This document shows positions 56,907 to 64,000 of a stretch of 64,000 nucleotides of DNA, piece by piece (position 1 is the first letter of the stretch; each line of letters starts with the position of its first letter). The position numbers and the translations under genes were made by a program. Origin of the DNA: JBKQVT01 sp963727245 (lineage in GTDB: Bacteria > Planctomycetota > Planctomycetia > Pirellulales > Thermoguttaceae); the NCBI GenBank assembly GCA_963727245.1, contig CAVSFO010000001.1, positions 310,001 through 374,000 of the forward strand, in the 5' to 3' direction. The notes under the pieces were generated by a model. That model was not told the origin of the DNA. It was given only the letters and a program-made list of their open reading frames with translations, and did not search any database.

Positions 56907-58376
56907 TCACCCGACGAACTGCGTCAGCCGCTCGATGATTTCGCCCTGGGCGTCGCGGATGGCCACCTCCAAAGGCATCTGCCCGGGCAGACTGTGCGTC
57001 GCACAGCCGAAACACGGATCGTAGGCCCGGAAGGCCATCTCGACCATGTTCAAGAGCCCCTCGGTGGGGCCGCGGCCGGGGCCAATGAGCGATTGGGCCG
57101 CCTTCTTCACCGACATCGAAATGGCGGCGTTGTTGTTCGTCGTCCCCACGATCAAGTTGACCTTCGTCAACAGGCCGCGCTCGTCGGTCGTGTAGTGGTG
57201 CGTCAGCGTCCCGCGCGGCGCCTCGACGCAGCCCACGCCCTCCGTCGGCGTCGCCGTCGGCAGCACCCGGTATTCCTTGCTGGTGATCTCCGGATCGAGC
57301 GACAACTCGACCCAGTGCTCGGCGGCGTAAAGCAGCTCGATGAGCCGCGCCCAATGGGTAGCCAGCGTGTGGTGCACCGGCTTGCCGCCCAAGGTCTCGT
57401 AAAACCTCTCATACTCGGTCTGGGCCAGCGGCGTGGCCATGCCGTCCGATGCGTTCAAGCGCGACAGCGGCGTGGCCTTGTACACGCCCGAGTCCACGCC
57501 GTCGACCAGCCCCTTCCAGCCGATCTTTTTCAGATAGGGGAATTTCAAATAGGTCCAGGGCTCGACCCGCTCGGCGATGTACTGCTGATAATCGTTGGCG
57601 TGATACTTGGCGTGCTCCTTGCCGTCGGGGCCGACGACGCGCACCAGGCCGTCGTAAAAATTGACGTGGTTCTCCGCGTCCACCAGGCCCATGTTGTAGG
57701 TCTTATGGACGTAGATATCGCCGGTAATGAGCTTCACGTACTCGCTGTTTTTCAGCACCACGTCGGCGAACAGTTGCAGCGAGAACTTGGCGAACTCGAC
57801 GGCCTCGCGGCCGCGGGCCTCGATCTCGCGGCGCTGCTCCTCGTTGATGCCGCGGCTGACGCCGCCGGGCAGGCCCCAGTTGGGATGGACGGCCCGGCCG
57901 CCCATGAGCTTGATCATCGCGTGCCCGTCGCGGCGCATCTTGAGCACCTTGCCGGCGATGTCCATGCCGACCTTCTTGACGACGCCGAGGATGTTGCGCT
58001 CGGCGGCCGGGGCGGTGGGGCCGACGACGAAGTCCGGCCCGCCCAGCGCGTAAAAATGCGTGGTGTGATCGGTCGTATAGAAAATGCTGTAAAAAAGCTC
58101 GCGGAGCTTCTTGGCCGCCGGGGGCGGATCGACGTGGAAAACGGCGTCCAGGGCCTTGGTGGCCGCCATGTGGTGGGCCTCGGGGCAGACGCCGCAGATG
58201 CGGGCGGTGAGGTTGGGCATCTCCTCGGCCGGCCGGCCCACGCAGAACTGCTCGAAGCCGCGCAGCTCGGGAATCTGCAAGTAGCAGTTGGCAACTTCGC
58301 CCGCCTCGTCGAGGAAGATGTCGATCTTGCCGTGTCCTTCCAGGCGGGTAATCGGGTCGATGGAAATGCGTTTCAT
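56907..58376 (-). CDS. mvhA: [NiFe] hydrogenase large subunit, group 3c (MvhA-like)
   Basis: 489 residues. The nickel ligands are in RICGVCPEAHH (Cys61, Cys64) and DPCFGCATH (Cys455, Cys458). Twenty-eight residues follow His461, which a maturation protease would remove. The short size and the linkage to MvhG, MvhD and HdrA homologues place it in the methyl-viologen-reducing group 3c. It splits H2 in the cytoplasm and passes electrons through the small subunit and MvhD to HdrA. The start overlaps the small-subunit stop by one base (TAATG). No maturation genes are in the window. Confidence 0.94.
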   Translation of the reverse strand: MKRISIDPITRLEGHGKIDIFLDEAGEVANCYLQIPELRGFEQFCVGRPAEEMPNLTARICGVCPEAHHMAATKALDAVFHVDPPPAAKKLRELFYSIFYTTDHTTHFYALGGPDFVVGPTAPAAERNILGVVKKVGMDIAGKVLKMRRDGHAMIKLMGGRAVHPNWGLPGGVSRGINEEQRREIEARGREAVEFAKFSLQLFADVVLKNSEYVKLITGDIYVHKTYNMGLVDAENHVNFYDGLVRVVGPDGKEHAKYHANDYQQYIAERVEPWTYLKFPYLKKIGWKGLVDGVDSGVYKATPLSRLNASDGMATPLAQTEYERFYETLGGKPVHHTLATHWARLIELLYAAEHWVELSLDPEITSKEYRVLPTATPTEGVGCVEAPRGTLTHHYTTDERGLLTKVNLIVGTTNNNAAISMSVKKAAQSLIGPGRGPTEGLLNMVEMAFRAYDPCFGCATHSLPGQMPLEVAIRDAQGEIIERLTQFVG

Positions 58377-59431
58377 TACTGCTGGTCTCCGTTGCTGCCG
58401 GGGCGGGCCGGCGTGTCCTTGGCCGCCGCGCCATTATGGGGCGGCCTCTTCGCCCGCCGCAACTGGCTCCCCGCCAGGCTGAAGCGGTAGAACGTGCCCA
58501 CGGGATCGGGAATGCCCTCGCGGATGATGCGGTCGATCTCCTCCGGGTCGTTGGAGTCGATCACCGAGGCGATGCCGCTCATCAGCCGTGCGCCGTAGCC
58601 GTCGACGCCCTCGTTGGGGCCGTGGCAGCCGATGCAGGGCGAATTGACTTGCGGGCAGAGGGCCCCGCAGCCGGCCCGCGTGGCGATGCCGCAACAGAGG
58701 ATGCCCTGCTCCAGCAGGCAGGTTTCCTCATCGGCAACCTTCTCCCAGGTGCGGTAGAACTTCTTGATCTTCTTTTCGTTCCGCGTCCGCTTGCACTCCT
58801 CGCAGACGGTCGTCTTGACGCCCAGGACCGAGCCCGGCGGCGGCAGCTTGCCCTCGACGATGGCCTCGATGGCCGCCCAAATCTTGTCGGCCTCGGGCGG
58901 GCAGCCGGGCAGATAGTAATCGACCTCGACGGTCTGGGCCAGCGTCTTCAGCGTGTCGTAGAAGACCGGCAGCGACAGCGTGCCTTCGGGCACCTGCGTC
59001 TCGTGTTGGGGTCGGAGGTCGCGGGGGTTGTCCGCCGCGGTCGACGAGCCCGCCTTGTAGACCGTGTCGAAAATCGACTTCCGGTCGTGCATGTTGCCCA
59101 GCCCGGGGATGCCGCCTTCCGACGCGCAGGAGCCGAAGGCCACGAGGACCTTCGATTTGCGGCGGAGCAACTGGGCCATGTACTCCTGTTCGCTGGTGCG
59201 GACGCCGCCGTTGAAGAGGCAGACGTCGATGCTGCGGTCGGGCAAGTTTTCGATGTCGTGGACTTTGCCGTCGGCGATGCAGGGGCAGAGGACCAGATCG
59301 AAGGCCGCGTCCACGTCGAGGATCTTGGCGTCGATGCCGAGGATGGCGATTTCGCAGCCGCCGCAGGAGGCGGCCCAGTAGATGGCCAGCTTTCCCTTGG
59401 TCTTGGCGGCGGGGGCGGTGGCCTTGGTCAT
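58376..59431 (-). CDS. mvhG: [NiFe] hydrogenase small subunit (MvhG-like)
   Basis: 351 residues without a Tat signal, so cytoplasmic. The proximal cluster motifs are WAASCGGCEIAIL, AFGSCASEGGIPG and YLPGCPPEADKIW. The C-terminal half carries further cysteines (TTVCEECKRTRNEKK, CCGIATRAGCGALCP and NSPCIGCHGPNEG) for the medial and distal clusters. It links the NiFe site in MvhA to MvhD. Its start overlaps the mvhD stop (ATGA). Confidence 0.93.
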   Translation of the reverse strand: MTKATAPAAKTKGKLAIYWAASCGGCEIAILGIDAKILDVDAAFDLVLCPCIADGKVHDIENLPDRSIDVCLFNGGVRTSEQEYMAQLLRRKSKVLVAFGSCASEGGIPGLGNMHDRKSIFDTVYKAGSSTAADNPRDLRPQHETQVPEGTLSLPVFYDTLKTLAQTVEVDYYLPGCPPEADKIWAAIEAIVEGKLPPPGSVLGVKTTVCEECKRTRNEKKIKKFYRTWEKVADEETCLLEQGILCCGIATRAGCGALCPQVNSPCIGCHGPNEGVDGYGARLMSGIASVIDSNDPEEIDRIIREGIPDPVGTFYRFSLAGSQLRRAKRPPHNGAAAKDTPARPGSNGDQQ

Positions 59432-59925
59432 GGCAGGACCTCCATCACTTCCTCGTGTTCCTTGGCGATGGCGGCCAGCGCCTGGCGGCGGTGGCTGTCT
59501 TCAGACCAGTTGTCGGGCCAGCGCAGCGGACCCAGCCGCCGCACGTCCTCGACGAGGCGGTCGATCTCCTCGGCCAACTGCTGCCCTTCGGCGGCGGAAG
59601 CCCACACGAGGCGGAGGCGATCGGGCTCGACGCCCAGCGCGGCGAGCGTGTGCTTGAGCATGGCGTAGCGGCGCATCGTCTTGTAGTTCTGGTCGATGTA
59701 ATGGCATTCGCCGGGGTGGCAGCCGGCCAGGAGCACGCCGTCGGCGCCCAGGGCGAAGGCCTGGAGGACGAAGCTGGGATCGACGCGCCCGCTGCACATC
59801 GTGCGAATGAAGCGGACGTTGGGGGCGTACTTGATCCGCGCCGTGCCGGCCAGGTCGGCCGCCCGGTACGAACACCAGTTGCAGACGAAGCCGAGGATCT
59901 TCGGCTCGAAGGTGCTTTCACTCAT
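59428..59925 (-). CDS. mvhD: Hydrogenase iron-sulfur subunit (MvhD-like)
   Basis: 165 residues. The family motifs are FVCNWCSYRAADLAG, RTMCSGRVDP and LAGCHPGECHY, which hold a [2Fe-2S] cluster. In methanogens MvhD docks the hydrogenase onto HdrA. The start at ATG 59925 has GAGAGGAAC upstream. An open frame continues further but would run into hdrA. The gap to hdrA is 11 bases. Confidence 0.92.
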   Translation of the reverse strand: MSESTFEPKILGFVCNWCSYRAADLAGTARIKYAPNVRFIRTMCSGRVDPSFVLQAFALGADGVLLAGCHPGECHYIDQNYKTMRRYAMLKHTLAALGVEPDRLRLVWASAAEGQQLAEEIDRLVEDVRRLGPLRWPDNWSEDSHRRQALAAIAKEHEEVMEVLP

Positions 59926-59936
59926 AGGGGTTCCTC

Positions 59937-62021
59937 TCACGTTCCGGCCTTGGCGTCTTGAAACGAGAATCCGTCGCCGTCGCCCGCCGGTGAAACCGCC
60001 GCGGCCGGCGATGGGGCGGGCGCTGCGGCCGACGGTTCGCCCTCGGACAGTGCGTCCCAGAGGGCGCCGCGGATCTCGGCCGCAATCTGATCGTTGCTGA
60101 AGTGCGCGCCGGTGATGGCGCCGGCCGGGCAGGCGGCGACGCAGGTGCCGCAGCCCTTGCACATCGATGAGGTCACGCGGCTGACGCCCTTTTGCTCGTC
60201 GAATTCGATGGCGTTGTAGGGGCAGAGGTTGTTGCAGACGCGGCAGCCCGAGCAGGCCTCTTCGTTGATCGAGGCCACGATGGGCTCGATCATGACCTCG
60301 CCCTTGGTGATCATGCCGGCGACGCGAGCGGCGGCGGCGGCGCCCTGGGCCACCGAGGCGGGAATGTCCTTCGGCCCCTGGCAGACCCCGGCCACGAACA
60401 CCCCGTCGGTCATGGTGGCCACCGGGTCGAGCTTGGGGTGGCGCTCCGTGTACCAGCCGGCCATGCTGCAGGAGATGCCGCACTTCAGCCCCAGCTCCTT
60501 GGCGTCGGCCTGCGGCTCCATGGCGCCCATCAGCACCACCATGTCGACCGGGATGCGGCGCTGCCGGCCCAGCAGCGTGTCTTCGACCTGGACCACGAGC
60601 TTGCCTTCTTCGCTGGATTGGCGCGGGGCGTCGCTCACCTCGGCCACCTTGCCGCGAACGAAGTGCATGCCTTCCTTCATGAGCCGCTGGAAGAACTCCT
60701 CGTAGCCCTTCTGGTTGGCCCGCATGTCGATGTAGAACGAATACACCTCGGCACGGGTCTTTTCCAGCACGAGGTGGCCGAACTTCAGCGCCGCCATGCA
60801 GCAGACCGCCGAGCAGGACTCGTTATGCCTTAGGTCGCGGCTGCCCACGCAGTGGACGATGGCCACCGACTTGGGCTCGGTCTTGCCGTCGCGGAGCACG
60901 ATCTTGCCATGGGTGGGGCCGGCGGCGTTGCAGAGCCGCTCGAATTCCATGTTGGTGTAGACGTTGGCCAGCCGCCCGTAGCCGTATTGCGGCAGCTTGC
61001 GGCTGTCGAACAGTTTCCAGCCGGTGGCGAGGATGATGTTGCCCACGTCGAGCTCGACGATTTCGTCTTTCTGGTCGAAAGCGATGGCGTTGGTGGGGCA
61101 GAGCTTCTCGCAGGCCCGGCACTTGCCGCGCTCGAACCAGATGCAGGAGGCGGTGTCGATCACGGGGATGCGCGGCACGGCCTGGGGGAAGGGCGTGTAG
61201 ATCGCCTTGCGATTGCCCAGGCCGGCCTCGAAGTCGTGGTCGACGACCTTGCGCGGGCACTTTTCGATGCAGATGCCGCAGCCCGTGCAGATGGCCTCGT
61301 TCACGTAGCGGGGCTTCTTGCGGACCTTGACGTGGAAATTGCCCACCGACCCGCTCACCTCTTCCACCTCGCTGTAGGTCAGCAGGGTGACGTTCTCGTG
61401 CTGGCCGGCCTCGGACATCTTGGGCGTGAGGATGCAGGCCGAGCAATCGAGGGTGGGAAAGGTCTTGTCGAACTGGGCCATGTGGCCGCCGATGCTGGGG
61501 CTCTGCTCGACGAGATAGACCTGGTGGCCGCCGTCGGCCAGCTCGAGCGTGGCCTGCAGGCCGGCGATGCCGCCGCCCACGACCAGCGTGGCCGGGTTGA
61601 CCTTCACGCGCATCGGCTCCAGCGGCTGCTGTTGCTTGACGCGCTCGGCGGCGGCGTAGACCAGGGCCTTGGCCTTGGCGGTGGCGGCGTCCTTGTCAAT
61701 GCTCACCCACGAGCAGTGCTCGCGGATGTTGGTCATCTGGCAGAGGTAGGGGTTCAGCTCGGCGTTGGCGCAGGCGCGGCGGAAGGTCTTTTCGTGCAGG
61801 TGCGGCGAGCAGGCGGCCACGACCACCCCCGTCAGCCCCTTCTTCTTGATGTCCTCTTCGATCATCTGCTGGCCGAGCGAAGAGCACATGAACTCGTAGT
61901 CGCGCGCGACGACCACGTCCTCGATGGTCTCGCCCGCCCAGCGCGCGACTTCCTTCACATCGACCGTGCCGGCGATGTTGCTGCCGCAGTGACACACATA
62001 AACGCCCACTTTCCGGGCCAT
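59937..62021 (-). CDS. hdrA: Heterodisulfide-reductase subunit A homologue (HdrA)
   Basis: 694 residues. The N-terminal cluster segment is GVYVCHCGSNIAG. The FAD fold is VVGGGIAGLQATLELADGG. The conserved Cys block is LDCSACILTPKM. Four ferredoxin-type sites follow: CTGCGICIEKCP, CRACEKLCP (after CIWFERGK), CSGCRVCNNLCP and CKGCGTCVAACP. In characterised complexes the HdrA flavin bifurcates electrons between ferredoxin and a disulfide. Here, next to MvhAGD and HdrCB, the same chemistry is plausible, but the acceptor is unknown since bacteria lack CoM-S-S-CoB. The start is ATG 62021. An alternative ATG at 62039 is in frame. Confidence 0.93.
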   Translation of the reverse strand: MARKVGVYVCHCGSNIAGTVDVKEVARWAGETIEDVVVARDYEFMCSSLGQQMIEEDIKKKGLTGVVVAACSPHLHEKTFRRACANAELNPYLCQMTNIREHCSWVSIDKDAATAKAKALVYAAAERVKQQQPLEPMRVKVNPATLVVGGGIAGLQATLELADGGHQVYLVEQSPSIGGHMAQFDKTFPTLDCSACILTPKMSEAGQHENVTLLTYSEVEEVSGSVGNFHVKVRKKPRYVNEAICTGCGICIEKCPRKVVDHDFEAGLGNRKAIYTPFPQAVPRIPVIDTASCIWFERGKCRACEKLCPTNAIAFDQKDEIVELDVGNIILATGWKLFDSRKLPQYGYGRLANVYTNMEFERLCNAAGPTHGKIVLRDGKTEPKSVAIVHCVGSRDLRHNESCSAVCCMAALKFGHLVLEKTRAEVYSFYIDMRANQKGYEEFFQRLMKEGMHFVRGKVAEVSDAPRQSSEEGKLVVQVEDTLLGRQRRIPVDMVVLMGAMEPQADAKELGLKCGISCSMAGWYTERHPKLDPVATMTDGVFVAGVCQGPKDIPASVAQGAAAAARVAGMITKGEVMIEPIVASINEEACSGCRVCNNLCPYNAIEFDEQKGVSRVTSSMCKGCGTCVAACPAGAITGAHFSNDQIAAEIRGALWDALSEGEPSAAAPAPSPAAAVSPAGDGDGFSFQDAKAGT

Positions 62022-62053
62022 GATCGGTCTCCCATCCATTGTGCAGGTAGCTC

Positions 62054-63517
62054 TCAGGTGCTGGCCGCAACGGCCCCGCCCAGCTTGGCCTCGATGACCG
62101 GCCGGGCGGCCACGATCTCTTTGCCGAAGCCCAATTTCTCCGGCGCGATCCCAAAAGCGATCCCCATCAACTGCGTGAAGAAGATGATGGGCAGCTTGAA
62201 GTCGGCGCGGAAATGGTCGTTGACCCGGCTCTGATAGGCGTCGAGGTTCAACTGGCACATCGGGCACATGCAGAGGATCATGTCGGCGCGGCTGTCCACG
62301 GCGCTTTGCAGCAGCCGGCGGATCAGCTCGAAGGCCTGCGGCTCGCTGATCTGGGTCATGTGGCCGCCGCAACACTGGGCCTTGACCGGATAATCGACGA
62401 CCTCGGCACCCAGCCAGTGGAACAGCTCGTCCATTTTCATAGGGTACTCGCTGCTGTCCACGTCGGCCATGGGCCGCACCCACTGGCAGCCGTAGTAGGG
62501 GGCGATCCGCAGGCCCGACAGAGGCCGGACCACCTTGTCGCGGATGGCGGCCTCGCCGACGTCGGCGTGGATCACGTCGAGGAAATGGCGGACGCGGACG
62601 CGGCCCGCCTGGTAGCGCAAACCGCCCGCCTCCAGGCAGGCGTTCACCCGGCCGTTCATCTCCGCGTTTTCGCTCATCAGCCGGTCGGTCTTCTTCAGGT
62701 TGAGGAAACAGGCGGCGCAGGGCGCCACCAGTTGATCGAGCTTGGGATCGACCAGGGCGAGGTTGCGGGCGATCACCGCGCAGGCGGTCAACTCGTCCTG
62801 CGAGAAGTATTCCGTGGCCCCGCAGCAGTTCCAGTCGTCGAGCTCCTCCAGGTCCAGCCGCAGCGTGTCGGCCACAGCGCGGACCGAGATATCGTAGGAC
62901 TCAAGGTTTTTTTCCAGCGAACATCCGGGATAGTAAGCGTATTTCACGAGGCTCCTCCCAACTGGCGCGCCTTTCTTGATGATGGCCTGCAACTGTTCGA
63001 TATTCTTGATCTTCTTGGGGATCAGCGACATCCGGCCGCGGGTAAACATGGACAACCCCAGCGGGCCCATCCGCAGCAGCGCCAGCGGCTTGTTGAAAAG
63101 GTAGTAGCGGCTGGCCAGGCCGAGCTCGAAGCTGCGGCCGTAGCGGTCCAGCAGGTTGGTGAAGGTCTTGGCCAGGGCGGGGGCGTCGGTGTCCTTGGCC
63201 AGGCCGTCGCGGATCGCCAGCCGCTTCAGGCAGTACATCAATTCCGTGATGGGGATGTTCTGCGGGCAGCGCGTGGTGCAGAAGTAGCAGGAGACGCAGC
63301 ACCACATCGTGTTCGACGACAGCACCTTGGTCCGCTCGTCGGCGTTGATCATGGCGAACAAGGCGCGGGGCGTATACTGCATGTCGGCCCCGTTGGGACA
63401 GGATCCGCCGCAACTGCCGCATTGCAGGCAATGGACAATCTGCTCGCCGCCGGGCGTCCCTTCGATCACCTCGTGAAGGAACGATGAGCCGCGCTGTTGG
63501 TGTGACGTGTCGATCAT
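62054..63517 (-). CDS. hdrCB: Fused HdrC-HdrB protein
   Basis: 487 residues. The N-terminal third is HdrC: CLQCGSCGGSCP (Cys30-40) and CVSCYFCTTRCP (Cys74-84). From about residue 205 it is HdrB: YYPGCSLEKN, then two CCG domains (NCCGATEYFSQDEL to APCAACFLNL, and AQCCGGHMTQISEP to LCMCPMCQLNLD), the site that binds the unusual [4Fe-4S] cluster for disulfide reduction. HdrB and HdrC are usually separate, and here they form one chain. It lies 32 bases upstream of hdrA in the same operon. Confidence 0.92.
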   Translation of the reverse strand: MIDTSHQQRGSSFLHEVIEGTPGGEQIVHCLQCGSCGGSCPNGADMQYTPRALFAMINADERTKVLSSNTMWCCVSCYFCTTRCPQNIPITELMYCLKRLAIRDGLAKDTDAPALAKTFTNLLDRYGRSFELGLASRYYLFNKPLALLRMGPLGLSMFTRGRMSLIPKKIKNIEQLQAIIKKGAPVGRSLVKYAYYPGCSLEKNLESYDISVRAVADTLRLDLEELDDWNCCGATEYFSQDELTACAVIARNLALVDPKLDQLVAPCAACFLNLKKTDRLMSENAEMNGRVNACLEAGGLRYQAGRVRVRHFLDVIHADVGEAAIRDKVVRPLSGLRIAPYYGCQWVRPMADVDSSEYPMKMDELFHWLGAEVVDYPVKAQCCGGHMTQISEPQAFELIRRLLQSAVDSRADMILCMCPMCQLNLDAYQSRVNDHFRADFKLPIIFFTQLMGIAFGIAPEKLGFGKEIVAARPVIEAKLGGAVAAST

Positions 63518-63554
63518 GGATGCCCTTCCCCAGTATCCGCTGGATTGTCCGTTT

Positions 63555-64000
63555 TCAGTACGACGCCATTTCCCGCACGATGTGCTCGGCCAACGCGGCC
63601 GTGGTCCGCCCGTCCAACCCGCTCAGGCCGCCCACCGCGTCCGGCTGCACGGCCAGGGTCGTGACGCGGACCACGTTGTCGCCCGAGGGCAGGCCGAATT
63701 CGGCCTTCGTGTCCCGCGCCAGGCTGCCGGGCAACAGACCGCCGTCCTTGGCCAGCAGCACCATCACGCGATCGCAGGCCCCGGCCGCCTTGAGCACGGC
63801 GGCGGGCGTGATGCTCGCTTCGCCGGGGGTCATCACCACCGGGAACAGCCCCTCCAACAACTTGTTGCCAATCTGCGAGCCCAGCCCTTCGCGGCGCCGC
63901 AGCAGCCCGGCGCGGCCAGCAACTGCACCTTGTGGCCGTTGCGATTGGTGATGCTGATGCTGCCCACCGCCTCGGCGCCGCCGCCGCGGTCGGCCTTGGC
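63555..64000 (-). CDS. Unidentified protein, C-terminal part (runs off window, frame break)
   Basis: The end of a gene entering from the right edge, 37 bases upstream of hdrCB and probably in the same operon. The last 125 codons read from GRAGLLRRREGLGSQIGNKL through PGEASITPAAVLKAAGACDR and DRVMVLLAKDGGLLPGSLAR to AEHIVREMASY. Near 63915 the frame seems to change, since upstream the better reading is GSISITNRNGHKVQLLA. I do not recognise the family. No cysteine cluster or membrane helix is visible. Confidence 0.5.
   Translation of the reverse strand, partial: QGRPRRRRRGGGQHQHHQSQRPQGAVAGRAGLLRRREGLGSQIGNKLLEGLFPVVMTPGEASITPAAVLKAAGACDRVMVLLAKDGGLLPGSLARDTKAEFGLPSGDNVVRVTTLAVQPDAVGGLSGLDGRTTAALAEHIVREMASY

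Noticed and set aside
59937..62021. Selenocysteine codon in the HdrA-like gene
   Set aside because: The reading frame has no internal TGA and the usual cysteines are encoded as Cys.
1..64000. tRNA, rRNA, insertion sequences, integrases or attachment sites
   Set aside because: I looked for T-loop sequences, rRNA cores, transposase motifs and integrase motifs on both strands and found none I could support.

Overview
The window looks like chromosome from a high-GC member of the Planctomycetota, possibly of the Pirellulales/Thermogutta type. This is an inference from gene content, with no rRNA or marker gene to confirm it. The pointers are two sigma-factor plus giant Ser/Thr-kinase pairs with N-terminal zinc ribbons, an M56/BlaI sensor pair, many large secreted proteins, LRR membrane proteins, a SGNH hydrolase, and a bacterial Mvh/Hdr hydrogenase operon. 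No tRNA, rRNA, CRISPR array, integrase or classical insertion sequence was seen.

Layout. 1-7 kb: a propeller lipoprotein (cut by the window edge), an M13 metallopeptidase, a 57-residue protein and a DegP/HtrA protease with an odd in-frame N-terminal extension, all on the minus strand. 7-10 kb: a histidine kinase and NtrC-type regulator. 10-12.5 kb: a small unknown protein, a DUF1254/DUF1214 protein and the tail of a decayed thioesterase gene. 12.5-17.3 kb: BlaI-type repressor and a very large BlaR1-like M56 sensor behind a double operator. 17.5-35.9 kb: two sigma/kinase pairs in opposite orientation, enclosing a HEAT/Ig protein, secreted and membrane proteins of unknown function, SppA and an LRR protein flanked by remnants of relatives. 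36-39.5 kb: a YtrA-type GntR regulator, ABC ATPase, permease and membrane protein operon. 39.7-46 kb: an alpha-2-macroglobulin. 46.4-54 kb: a five-gene operon with an ECF sigma factor, its likely anti-sigma factor and two CsgG-like secreted proteins. 54-56.6 kb: a SGNH hydrolase and a PflX-type radical SAM protein. 56.9-64 kb: hydrogenase MvhA-MvhG-MvhD, HdrA and a fused HdrC-HdrB, with one unidentified gene upstream.

The most striking feature is the load of palindromic repeats: at least eight families. Three of them sit inside reading frames and are translated. An 87-bp hairpin element lies in the activation loop of both kinases between DFG and APE. A second element sits in the N-lobe of both kinases, tandemly duplicated in one. 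88-bp elements join the transmembrane modules of both kinases. A relative of the 87-bp element sits near the N-terminus of the M56 sensor. This recalls Rickettsia palindromic elements, and I know of no description for this phylum.

Caution: about twenty single-base frame breaks occur in otherwise well conserved genes, many at short homopolymers or CG runs. They are more likely sequencing or assembly errors than decay, so I give merged coordinates for the affected genes and state where the frame changes.
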